Shown one piece after another: positions 1 through 6,383 of a DNA stretch of 11,418 bases; within the stretch, counting starts at the first letter, position 1; each line of letters begins with the position of its first letter. Both the position numbers and the translations under genes were made by a program. The notes under the pieces were generated by a model. That model saw nothing but the letters and a program-made list of their open reading frames with translations, was not told where the DNA came from and made no database searches. The DNA lies in assembly GCA_943326215.1 (NCBI GenBank), contig CALPSK010000010.1:1-11418 (forward strand). The letters run 5' to 3'. The stretch is from Sediminibacterium ginsengisoli (lineage in GTDB: Bacteria; Bacteroidota; Bacteroidia; Chitinophagales; Chitinophagaceae).

Positions 1-279
1 GTAAATAGTTTTGTGCATCCAAGTCAAAAAAATAATGCCGACACACAGGCCATTTTTAGGTCCTCTTCTGCCGAACAAAATCTACAAATTAAAAACCTAG
101 CGAACTTCCAAAAAAGGAACCAATTAGTCAGTGCCCAATATCTAAAAAAGCTCCAAAAAGCAGCCTTGCAAAATGACAATATATTTGCCGTTTTAATGGA
201 AGCGGTCAAATATTGCAGTTTAGGGGAAATTTCCAATACGCTTTACCAGGTAGGGGGTAAATACAGCCGAAATTTGTAA
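1..279 (+). CDS. C-terminal end of a methylmalonyl-CoA-mutase-family protein (partial at left edge)
   Basis: The reading frame is open from base 1 and ends at TAA 277-279, so the last 92 residues of a longer gene are seen. The tail contains ENIFAVLMEAV-like and CSLGEISNTLYQVGGKY segments and ends in RNL. From memory this is how the barrel part of adenosylcobalamin-dependent acyl-CoA mutases of the IcmF / small-subunit type ends: a helical tail with SLGxIxxALxxVGGxYRRN. Such enzymes rearrange methylmalonyl-CoA/succinyl-CoA or isobutyryl-CoA/butyryl-CoA. No cobalamin-binding domain follows. That suits either a MutA-type small subunit or a fused IcmF-type protein whose B12 domain lies at the N-terminus, and the fragment cannot separate them. 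A GTG at 13 is in frame but is only an internal valine codon. The next gene, yidC, starts 46 nt downstream with no obvious terminator between. Confidence 0.72.
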   Translation, partial: VNSFVHPSQKNNADTQAIFRSSSAEQNLQIKNLANFQKRNQLVSAQYLKKLQKAALQNDNIFAVLMEAVKYCSLGEISNTLYQVGGKYSRNL

Positions 280-287
280 AAAAACGA

Positions 288-295
288 TACCTTTG
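288..295 (+). promoter_or_regulatory. Promoter -7-like box upstream of yidC
   Basis: TACCTTTG fits the bacteroidote -7 consensus TAnnTTTG and lies 30 nt before the yidC ATG. I find no TTG/TTTG at the expected 19-21 nt upstream (the nearest, at 273-276, is only 11 nt away), so this is half a promoter by eye. yidC may also be read through from the mutase gene. Confidence 0.4.
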
Positions 296-325
296 GCCCT
301 CGTTAATTACGATTAAATTTCGCGT

Positions 326-2134
326 ATGAATACTGATAAAAATACAATCATTGGTTTTGTATTATTGGCTGGTTTGTTCTTTATGTACTTCTGGTACACT
401 AACAAACAACAAACGGACTTAGCTACTTATAAAAAGCATTTTGATGATTCTGTTGCCATGGTAAAAGCGACTGCGGCTAAAGCAGCTGCTTTGCAAACTC
501 CTGTAAAATTAGATGCTACTTCTGGCGCTTTTGTAAATACAATAGATACTGTTCAAGAAGAGTTCACTTATTTAGAGAATGAACTGGTGAAAGTAAAGTT
601 TAGCAATAAAGGAGGACAAGTAGCTGAAGTAACACTTAAAAAGTATACTAACTATAAAAAGGAATTGGTAAAACTAGGAGATAGTAGTTCTTTAAATTAT
701 CCAATTAATATTGGAGACAATAAAACTCTTCAAGTCAATCAAATTTTATTTCCAACAAAAACAATCACGACTGGTGAAAAGGGTGCACAAAAAATTGAGT
801 ATGCTTATACTACCCCTGCTGGAAAAACCATTCGTCATCAGTTTACATTAGAAGCGAATAAGTATAATGTTGAATGGAATATTCAATTAGAAGGTGCTGA
901 TCAATTATTAACCAATCAAAAATTAAATCTTGTATGGGATGTAAATGCTTATCAACAAGAGCGTACATCGGTGTATGAGCGTCAAATGTCTAATATCTGT
1001 TTTTCAGAAGGAGGCGAATTTGATTATATTTCAAGTAATACTTCTAAAGTATTTGAAAAGCCAGTACAATGGGTGGGTTTGGTACAACAGTTCTTTACCA
1101 CCACTTTAATGTCTAAAGAAGGCTTTGCTACAGGTAATGTAAATTGGGAGCGCAAAGTAGACAGCAGTAATGGGCTTGCTAATTTAAAATCTCAATTACA
1201 AACTAAGGTAGCGGGTACGAATGCAAGTATTCCATTGTCACTTTATTATGGTCCAAATGATTTTGCTATCCTGAAAACACAGGCTCCTGAAATGGAACAA
1301 ATAGTAAACTTAGGAAGAGACTTATATTCTTTTGTACGTCCTATTAATAAATATATTTTAATGCCTGTATTTGATTTTATTGCAGGCTTTGTTAAAAACT
1401 TTGGTTGGGTGGTTTTATGGTTGACTGTATTTATTAGACTCGTTACTTCTCCGCTTACTTATTCAAGTTATTTGAGTAGTGCCAAGATGAAAGTATTGAA
1501 GCCTGAGCTAGACGAGATTAAGAAAAAATTAGGCGACGATCAACAAGGCTTTGCCATGGAGCAGATGAAACTCTTTAGAGAAGCAGGTGTAAACCCATTA
1601 GGCGGTTGTATTCCAGCCTTACTACAAATTCCTATATTCTTTGCACTCTATAGTTTCTTTAACTCCAATATTTCTTTAAGAGGTCAGTCGTTCTTATGGA
1701 GCCAGGATTTATCTAGCTATGACTCTATTGCAACACTTCCTTTTACCATACCTAGTTTTGGTAACCATATTAGTTTATTTACCCTTACGGCAGTTATTAC
1801 GAGTTTGTTAATGTCTATTTATAATATGGCCATGACACCTACACAGGATAACCCTGCTTTAAAGTACATGCCTTATATTTTCCCATTCGTATTATTATTT
1901 ATATTTAACGGATTACCTTCTGCCTTAACTTGGTATTATACAGTTTCAAACGTGATCACTTTACTCATGCAATTAGTGATTCAGAAATTTATTATTAACC
2001 ACGATAAAATTTTAGCAGGCATTGAAGTAAAACGCAAAACACCTAAAAAGAAAAGTAATTGGCAGAGCAAGTACGAGCAATTGATGGAGACGCAGAAAAA
2101 AGTACAAGCCCTAAAGGACAAGACAAAAAAATAA
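326..2134 (+). CDS. yidC: Membrane protein insertase YidC
   Basis: The 602-residue product inserts and folds inner-membrane proteins, alone or with SecYEG. Residues about 8-24 form the N-terminal membrane anchor. Residues about 25-345 form the large beta-rich periplasmic domain of Gram-negative YidC. The conserved 60-kDa inner-membrane-protein domain follows from about 350. Its membrane segments lie near 350-376, 425-447, 482-502 and 513-555. Arg371 (in FIRLVTSPLTYSS) is the expected positive residue of the hydrophilic groove. The cytoplasmic hairpin follows (KMKVLKPELDEIKKKLGDD), then the NPLGGCIPALLQIPIFFALY motif at 423-442. The last 34 residues are strongly basic (KRKTPKKKSN onward), as is common where YidC contacts the ribosome. 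The length is normal for Bacteroidota. ATG 326 places the anchor directly at the N-terminus. I see no missing residues. The DUF4412-like gene downstream starts about 23 nt after the stop. Confidence 0.97.
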   Translation: MNTDKNTIIGFVLLAGLFFMYFWYTNKQQTDLATYKKHFDDSVAMVKATAAKAAALQTPVKLDATSGAFVNTIDTVQEEFTYLENELVKVKFSNKGGQVAEVTLKKYTNYKKELVKLGDSSSLNYPINIGDNKTLQVNQILFPTKTITTGEKGAQKIEYAYTTPAGKTIRHQFTLEANKYNVEWNIQLEGADQLLTNQKLNLVWDVNAYQQERTSVYERQMSNICFSEGGEFDYISSNTSKVFEKPVQWVGLVQQFFTTTLMSKEGFATGNVNWERKVDSSNGLANLKSQLQTKVAGTNASIPLSLYYGPNDFAILKTQAPEMEQIVNLGRDLYSFVRPINKYILMPVFDFIAGFVKNFGWVVLWLTVFIRLVTSPLTYSSYLSSAKMKVLKPELDEIKKKLGDDQQGFAMEQMKLFREAGVNPLGGCIPALLQIPIFFALYSFFNSNISLRGQSFLWSQDLSSYDSIATLPFTIPSFGNHISLFTLTAVITSLLMSIYNMAMTPTQDNPALKYMPYIFPFVLLFIFNGLPSALTWYYTVSNVITLLMQLVIQKFIINHDKILAGIEVKRKTPKKKSNWQSKYEQLMETQKKVQALKDKTKK

Positions 2135-2141
2135 ACTAACA

Positions 2142-2180
2142 ACCCCCCTCAACCCCCCTGAAGTTTAAAATTACCCCCCT
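2142..2180 (+). repeat. Triple ACCCCCCT tract at the yidC 3' side
   Basis: ACCCCCCT occurs three times in 39 bp, at 2142-2149, 2152-2159 and 2173-2180. The first two copies belong to a 10-bp tandem unit (AACCCCCCTC / AACCCCCCTG). The minus strand therefore carries three G6 runs in a region otherwise poor in GC. The tract spans the end of the yidC-downstream spacer and the first codons of the next gene. C-rich intergenic strings of this kind (CAACCCCCTxAAG) are familiar in Bacteroidota genomes, so it may be one half of a dispersed element. That reading is inference. Confidence 0.6.
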
Positions 2181-2781
2181 AATTATAAGCCTCTTCTTCT
2201 TTACGGCTTCGTCTTACGCTCAAACCAAGCTAGTAGGAGAGTGTGCCCTTCAGTTTCAAGTCACTGAACAAAAAGCAAATGGAGTATTACTGCCTATTGG
2301 CATAAAAGAAGTGTGGGTAAAAGGAAATCAATGTAAGACTAGATTAACCACTGCTCAGTTAGTGCAAACATTTTTATTTAATACGCAATTAAATAAAGCA
2401 ACTATTACCAAGGATATTGGCCAAAGCCATTTTCTGCAAACAATTGGTTACCCGCCTGTATCAAAAAACAGTATAGTGTCTCAAGAAGAAATAGCGACCG
2501 ACTCAGCCATAAATATATTAGGTTACAGGTGCAAAGCCTTGCAATTAAAATGGAGTGATGGTTCTACCTATGATATATTATATACCGATTCGTTGAACTT
2601 AACTGTGAATCAATTTGAATTAGGTTTTAAAAATATACCTGGCTTAGTCTTGTCTTATACTATAACCAGCGCAAAGGGCATGCGTATTAAATATCAAGCC
2701 ACGCAATTGGATTTAAGTCCATTGTCATTAAGCCTATTTACAATTAATAGTGAATTGTATCAAGCAATAGACGAAAAGTAA
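2158..2781 (+). CDS. Secreted DUF4412/GLPGLI-like protein, apparent CTG start
   Basis: The product is about 207 residues. A GTG at 2311 is the first conventional start, but the frame is open back to a stop at 2137. The upstream codons 2158-2220 spell a clean signal peptide: basic KFK, hydrophobic ITPLIISLFFF, then TASSYA before Gln, a signal peptidase I site. Only CTG 2158 (or ATT 2170, which loses the basic N-region) can serve as start, so the ATG is missing or non-canonical. The mature part has GECALQFQV, EVWVKGNQCKTRL, INILGYRCKALQLKWSDGSTYD, ILYTDSL and NIPGLVLSY in order. I recognise this order from the DUF4412 family, which overlaps GLPGLI-type proteins: periplasmic or outer-membrane-associated beta-rich proteins of unknown function common in Bacteroidota. 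Three Cys remain in the mature part, at GEC, NQC and YRC. The gene is colinear with yidC and convergent with the gene at 2849-3193. Confidence 0.78.
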   Translation: MKFKITPLIISLFFFTASSYAQTKLVGECALQFQVTEQKANGVLLPIGIKEVWVKGNQCKTRLTTAQLVQTFLFNTQLNKATITKDIGQSHFLQTIGYPPVSKNSIVSQEEIATDSAINILGYRCKALQLKWSDGSTYDILYTDSLNLTVNQFELGFKNIPGLVLSYTITSAKGMRIKYQATQLDLSPLSLSLFTINSELYQAIDEK

Positions 2782-2834
2782 AATCTAGGAAAATTTAGGA
2801 AGAGTAAGGAAGATTGAAAACTAAACCTTTCAAC

Positions 2835-2859
2835 ATTAAGGTTGAATATTAAGGTTGAA
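2835..2859. repeat. Tandem 12-bp duplication between convergent genes
   Basis: ATTAAGGTTGAA occurs at 2835-2846 and again at 2848-2859, separated by one T (13-bp period). The second copy carries the minus-strand gene's stop codon (TTA at 2849-2851). AACCTT at 2824-2829 can pair with AAGGTT at 2838-2843 around an 8-nt loop, but no T-run follows on either strand, so I do not call it a terminator. Confidence 0.7.
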
Positions 2860-3193
2860 CTGGACTAGGTGTTTTGAACTTAGACAAAACCACTTTATGA
2901 CGATAAGGAATGACGTAAGAAATATTACCCTTATTGTATTTTAAATAGTTGCTATTATTCACAGAACCATTCATGTTAAAAGAGGTAATGCCTTTAAATT
3001 CTAAACTAGATTTTAAAGTATAAAAAGTAGCTGTCTTATGTGTAAGATTGCCAATATTTTTTAAGCTGTATTTTTCCGCCATCTTTTTAGATTCGGTGCT
3101 ACCATTTACAATAGTAGATGCGTAACTGCTCTCAGAGATGAATAACACAGTCGTTAAACAAATGATTATTAATATGTTTTTTATAGTACGCAT
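2849..3193 (-). CDS. Small secreted protein of unknown function
   Basis: The product is 114 residues from ATG at 3193-3191. A TTG two codons upstream (3199) is in frame but unnecessary, and the promoter just beyond favours the ATG. Residues 1-25 form a classical signal peptide: MRTIKN, then IIIICLTTVLF-like hydrophobic core, then SESSYA before Ser, a signal peptidase I site. There is no lipobox Cys. The mature part of about 89 residues is rich in Ser, Asn, Lys and Thr, has no Cys after the signal, and ends in a Pro-containing tail (TPSPVQP). It should be periplasmic or exported. I recognise no family and no motif. It stands alone on its strand, convergent with the DUF4412-like gene and divergent from the TPR gene, so context gives no function. 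The signal peptide and the matching promoter make a real gene likely. Confidence 0.7.
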   Translation of the reverse strand: MRTIKNILIIICLTTVLFISESSYASTIVNGSTESKKMAEKYSLKNIGNLTHKTATFYTLKSSLEFKGITSFNMNGSVNNSNYLKYNKGNISYVIPYRHKVVLSKFKTPSPVQP

Positions 3194-3201
3194 GATCAAA
3201 T

Positions 3202-3234
3202 CAAAGGTAAGTATTTTACAATTTCGGCCACAAA
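3202..3234 (-). promoter_or_regulatory. Bacteroidote-type promoter for the small secreted protein
   Basis: Read on the minus strand, TTTG (3234-3231) is followed by 21 nt and then TACCTTTG (3209-3202). This matches TTTG-N19-21-TAnnTTTG completely. The -7 box ends 8 nt before the ATG at 3193, so the mRNA leader would be very short or absent. Confidence 0.7.
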
Positions 3235-3310
3235 TAATTTTTAACCAATTTTAAGGGGTATGTGAAGAACAAATTATTGATAATTAATAGGTTAATTGTA
3301 TATTTATTTA

Positions 3311-3369
3311 AAGCATTGATAGTCAGTGGTTATTCTTTAAATCATTGAAAATCAGTACTTTATTCCTAA
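3311..3369. repeat. Imperfect tandem repeat, about 29 bp, upstream of the TPR gene
   Basis: AAGCATTGATAGTCAGT at 3311-3327 recurs as AATCATTGAAAATCAGT at 3340-3356. Similarity continues through the following TTATTC in both units, with one inserted base in the second. The two units fill the last 75 bp before the TPR start. The spacer 3194-3387 shows nothing else firm apart from the minus-strand promoter. No TAnnTTTG box was found for the TPR gene, so the repeats could be operator-like sites or a chance local duplication. Confidence 0.55.
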
Positions 3370-3387
3370 CCCATAAATGAAAAAGCC

Positions 3388-4809
3388 ATGTTCGATAACC
3401 ATCGTGACGAGGAGGGCGGAGATATTCATGAATTAATGCAAAGGTACCAGAACCTAAAACTAGGGCGTACCAACTCCTATATAGAAGAAGATGACTTTGA
3501 AAGAATCATTGAGCACCTTGATGAGAAGGATGAAATAGGGGAAGCTATTGAAGCGGCCAATATTGCGCTCGACCAATATCCCTCTTCCGCTTTACTGATG
3601 ATTAAAAAGGCCGATTTATTACTAGCCACTCGAAAATATAAAGAGGCTTTACATTTATTAGATACGGCTGCCTTATATGATCATAAGGATATGAATTTAT
3701 TCATCTTAAAAACAGATGCCTACTTAGCATTAGATCAACCCGAGAAAGCCATTGTCTTATTACAAGAAGCCCTGCATTTATTTGAAGGACCAGATCGCAC
3801 TGAAGTTTTATTTGAACTTGCCGATGTCTATGACGACCATGAAGCATTTGATAAAGTGTTTGATTGCTTGCAATTAATATTAGAAGAAGATCCTACCAAT
3901 GAAGAAGCCTTATATAAAATTTGTTTCTGGACCGATTTTACAGGAAGAAATGAAGAAAGTATAAAACTGCATCAACGCATTATTGATGAACAACCCTATA
4001 ATGCTTTGGCTTGGTTTAATTTAGCGGCCGCTTACCAAGGCATTAAATTACATGAGAAAGCCATTGACGCTTATCAGTACGCCATTGTCATTGATGAGAA
4101 ATTTGATTATGCCTATCGCAATATGGGCGACGCCTTTTTGCGCATTAGAAAATATAGAGAGGCCATTGAAGCTTTAGAAAAAGTTTTAGAATTATCAAGA
4201 CCGGAAGATGTTATTTATGAGGCCATTGGGCACTGTTATCACAGAATGAAAAATTTTGCGCAAGCAAGGTTTCATTATAAAAAAGCAGTACACCTAAATC
4301 CCGATGATAGTAGGCTCTATCAAAAAATTGCGGGCACTTACATGCAAGAAGAGCATTGGGAGTTAGCCATTAAGCAATTAGAACATGCTTTAAGAATACA
4401 TAAGCACATTAATGAATACTATATTTTAATGGGGGAATGTTATATGCATCTTTTGCAGTTTAAAGAAGCAGCTCAGTTTTTTGGAACAGTGGTAAAAAAC
4501 AAGCCTAAGCAAATTGCTGGTTGGGAATACTTAATTAAATGTTTGGTGGCCAATGAACAATTAGACAGTGCTTTAGAGCAAACAGAACTTGCTTATATGT
4601 CTACGCAAGGAAAGGTCATTTTCATATTCTACCGTAGTGCTATATTATTTATGATGGGTAAAACGGCAGAAGGATTATTACAATTGGAGATGGCATTGTC
4701 TAAATCTTCTAAACTATTAAAAAAATTCACCAAATTCTATCCTGAAATTGTCCATGACCCCAAAGTGGCTGAATTAATTGGACAATTTAAGAAGGCGAAA
4801 AAATCTTAA
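3388..4809 (+). CDS. Cytoplasmic tetratricopeptide-repeat protein
   Basis: The product is 473 residues with no signal peptide or membrane segment, so it is probably cytosolic. After an acidic N-terminal segment of about 35 residues (HRDEEGGDIHELMQRYQ), TPR helix pairs run almost continuously from about 37 to 435. Clear units lie at 68-99, 103-134, 138-170, 172-204, 206-238, 240-270, 274-305, 308-339, 342-373 and 377-407. Several carry the typical spacing W/L-x2-L/I-G-x3-Y-x8-A with a Pro after helix B (EDPTN, DEQPY, HLNPDD). The C-terminus is basic (GQFKKAKKS). TPR arrays bind peptides or proteins; no catalytic domain is attached, so the role is a scaffold or adaptor with an unknown partner. 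The start ATG 3388 precedes the first conserved segment. An ATG at 3377 is in another frame. The ComA homologue follows after 48 nt with its own promoter-like box. Confidence 0.88.
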   Translation: MFDNHRDEEGGDIHELMQRYQNLKLGRTNSYIEEDDFERIIEHLDEKDEIGEAIEAANIALDQYPSSALLMIKKADLLLATRKYKEALHLLDTAALYDHKDMNLFILKTDAYLALDQPEKAIVLLQEALHLFEGPDRTEVLFELADVYDDHEAFDKVFDCLQLILEEDPTNEEALYKICFWTDFTGRNEESIKLHQRIIDEQPYNALAWFNLAAAYQGIKLHEKAIDAYQYAIVIDEKFDYAYRNMGDAFLRIRKYREAIEALEKVLELSRPEDVIYEAIGHCYHRMKNFAQARFHYKKAVHLNPDDSRLYQKIAGTYMQEEHWELAIKQLEHALRIHKHINEYYILMGECYMHLLQFKEAAQFFGTVVKNKPKQIAGWEYLIKCLVANEQLDSALEQTELAYMSTQGKVIFIFYRSAILFMMGKTAEGLLQLEMALSKSSKLLKKFTKFYPEIVHDPKVAELIGQFKKAKKS

Positions 4810-4820
4810 TCAATTTAAGT

Positions 4821-4828
4821 TATCTTTG
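4821..4828 (+). promoter_or_regulatory. Promoter -7-like box upstream of the ComA homologue
   Basis: TATCTTTG matches TAnnTTTG and is followed by CGCC, the same extension seen before fusA. It lies 29 nt before the ATG at 4858 and just after the TPR stop. No TTG is found at the expected upstream distance, so the -33 half is missing by eye. Confidence 0.5.
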
Positions 4829-4857
4829 CGCCAATTATTAAATGAAAATACACCCTA

Positions 4858-5619
4858 ATGAATTATCATCTCACTCAAATACCTGAAAGAACTGCCAAAC
4901 CTAGAAAAAGTGGACTGACCATGGTCATGGATAAAGGCCTGAGTTTTGGAGAAGCTGAAAATTTTCTAAGTGTTGCAGGGCCGCATACCGATGTTATCAA
5001 ATTAGGTTTCGGTACTTCTTTTGTAACACCGAATCTGAGAAAGAAAATTGAATTATATCAAGCAGCAGGTATTCCAGTTTATTTTGGAGGTACTTTGTTT
5101 GAAGCCTTTGTGATAAGAAATCAGTTCGATGATTATATCGCCATGTGTAAGGATTATAAAATTGACATGATTGAAGTCAGTGATGGATCTATTACTATTC
5201 CGCATGCAGAGAAATGTGGGTATATAGAAAAAATTTCAAAATTTGCCACTGTACTAAGTGAAGTAGGTAGTAAGGATGCTGCACATATTATTCCACCTTA
5301 TCAATGGATTGAACTGATGAGTGCTGAATTAAGTGCAGGTTCTACCTATGTGATTGCGGAAGCAAGAGAAGCGGGTAATGTAGGAATTTATAGAGGTAGT
5401 GGGGAAGTGCGTGAAGGATTGGTACAAGAAATACTTACTAAAATTCCAGCAGAAAAAATTTTATGGGAAGCGCCTCAAAAAGCACAGCAACTTTATTTCT
5501 TGGAACTAGTAGGTTGTAATGTGAATTTAGGAAATATTGCACCTTCTGAAGTCATTCCTTTAGAAACCATGCGCATTGGACTTCGTGGCGATACTTTTGA
5601 CTTATACTTAAATAAATAA
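4858..5619 (+). CDS. ComA-family phosphosulfolactate synthase homologue
   Basis: The 253-residue product belongs by its motifs to the (2R)-phospho-3-sulfolactate synthase family, a TIM-barrel enzyme that adds sulfite to phosphoenolpyruvate with Mg2+. In order: KPRKSGLTMVMDKG (14-27), DVIKLGFGTS (45-54), GGTLFE (77-82), IEVSDGSI (105-112), LSEVGSKD (133-140), AEAREAGNVGIY (167-178), the WEAPQKAQQLYF helix (203-214) and MRIGLRGDT (238-246). The length is that of the family. In methanogens ComA starts coenzyme M synthesis, and the Bacillus homologue serves sulfolactate formation. Plant HSA32 is a homologue with a heat-tolerance role. In Bacteroidota the substrate is not settled as far as I know; a link to sulfonate or sulfonolipid metabolism is only a guess. 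No comB or comC-like gene is visible here. ATG 4858 is the only good start. aroE follows 2 nt after the stop, which suggests co-translation. Confidence 0.85.
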   Translation: MNYHLTQIPERTAKPRKSGLTMVMDKGLSFGEAENFLSVAGPHTDVIKLGFGTSFVTPNLRKKIELYQAAGIPVYFGGTLFEAFVIRNQFDDYIAMCKDYKIDMIEVSDGSITIPHAEKCGYIEKISKFATVLSEVGSKDAAHIIPPYQWIELMSAELSAGSTYVIAEAREAGNVGIYRGSGEVREGLVQEILTKIPAEKILWEAPQKAQQLYFLELVGCNVNLGNIAPSEVIPLETMRIGLRGDTFDLYLNK

Positions 5620-5621
5620 TC

Positions 5622-6383
5622 TTGCGCCAGTTTGGATTAATTGGATATCCATTATCCCATTCTTTTTCACAGAAATTTTTTACAGAAAAGTTTCTGCAGG
5701 AAAATATTGTCAATGCGAAATATGATAATTTTCCCATACCCTCCATTGAATCTTTTGCTGGCTTATGGAAAGAAAATCCAAATTTGGAAGGCTTGAATGT
5801 GACCATTCCTTATAAAAAAGAAGTCATCCCTTTTTTGCAACATAGTAGTGCTGTAGTGCAAGAAATTAATGCTTGTAATTGCATTCGAAAATTCAATAAT
5901 GAATTATATGGTTATAATACCGACGTCATTGGGTTTGAAAAATCTTTACTGCCTTTTTTACAACCCCATCATACCCATGCACTTATTTTGGGAACAGGAG
6001 GCGCTGCTGCTGCGGTGCAGTGGGTACTTCAAAAATTAAATATTCAGTTTCAAGTTGTTTCAAGAAGGGGGAATGATATTGAAGCGAATAATGAAATGAA
6101 AGCTTATTTAAGTTATGATCAATTAGCTGCCTCAGTTATAGAAAGCCATACACTTATTATAAACACAAGCCCGCTGGGTATGTATCCAAACACGAATGAG
6201 GCGCCGCCCATTGCTTATGAGGGTATAACGGCGCAGCATCATTTATATGATTTAGTGTATAATCCAATAGAGACTTTGTTTATGAAAAACGGATTAGCAA
6301 AAGGAGCCACTGTTCAAAATGGATTAGCCATGTTGCATATTCAAGCAGAAGAGTCTTGGGCTATATGGAATGCAAAAATGTAA
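5622..6383 (+). CDS. aroE: Shikimate dehydrogenase (NADP+), TTG start
   Basis: The product is 253 residues and reduces 3-dehydroshikimate to shikimate in the chorismate pathway. The shikimate-binding Ser pair is in PLSHSFS (10-16). Catalytic Lys65 ends NVTIPYK (59-65). Asn83 lies in EINACN, and Asp101 is in YNTDVIGF. The Rossmann loop is GTGGAAAA (124-131). NTSPLGMYPN (181-190) and NGLAMLHIQAEESW (233-246) are the usual C-terminal signatures. The cofactor-selecting loop reads SRR (147-149) where many AroE have NR-T/S, still with a basic residue for the NADP phosphate. FGLIGYPLSHS must be near the N-terminus, and there is no ATG before it. TTG 5622 gives MRQFGLIGYP and is preferred over the in-frame ATA/ATC codons just upstream. 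The gene is tightly coupled to the ComA homologue. Its last 23 nt overlap the 3' end of convergent rdgB. Confidence 0.94.
   Translation: MRQFGLIGYPLSHSFSQKFFTEKFLQENIVNAKYDNFPIPSIESFAGLWKENPNLEGLNVTIPYKKEVIPFLQHSSAVVQEINACNCIRKFNNELYGYNTDVIGFEKSLLPFLQPHHTHALILGTGGAAAAVQWVLQKLNIQFQVVSRRGNDIEANNEMKAYLSYDQLAASVIESHTLIINTSPLGMYPNTNEAPPIAYEGITAQHHLYDLVYNPIETLFMKNGLAKGATVQNGLAMLHIQAEESWAIWNAKM

Noticed and set aside
24..236. Minus-strand open frame under the mutase gene end
   Set aside because: Shadow of a gene whose plus frame has family signatures; no own motif or promoter.
2311..2781. GTG 2311 as start of the DUF4412-like gene
   Set aside because: It would cut off a well-formed signal peptide and conserved N-terminal segments that lie in the same open frame upstream.
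2824..2843. AACCTT/AAGGTT hairpin as a bidirectional terminator for the convergent genes
   Set aside because: Six weak pairs, and no T-run follows on either strand.
3194..3199. TTG 3199 as start of the small secreted protein
   Set aside because: ATG two codons later gives the same signal peptide, and the -7 box ends at 3202, so the TTG would be at or before the transcript start.
5552..5806. Minus-strand open frame across the comA-aroE junction
   Set aside because: Lies opposite two recognised genes and has no recognisable content.
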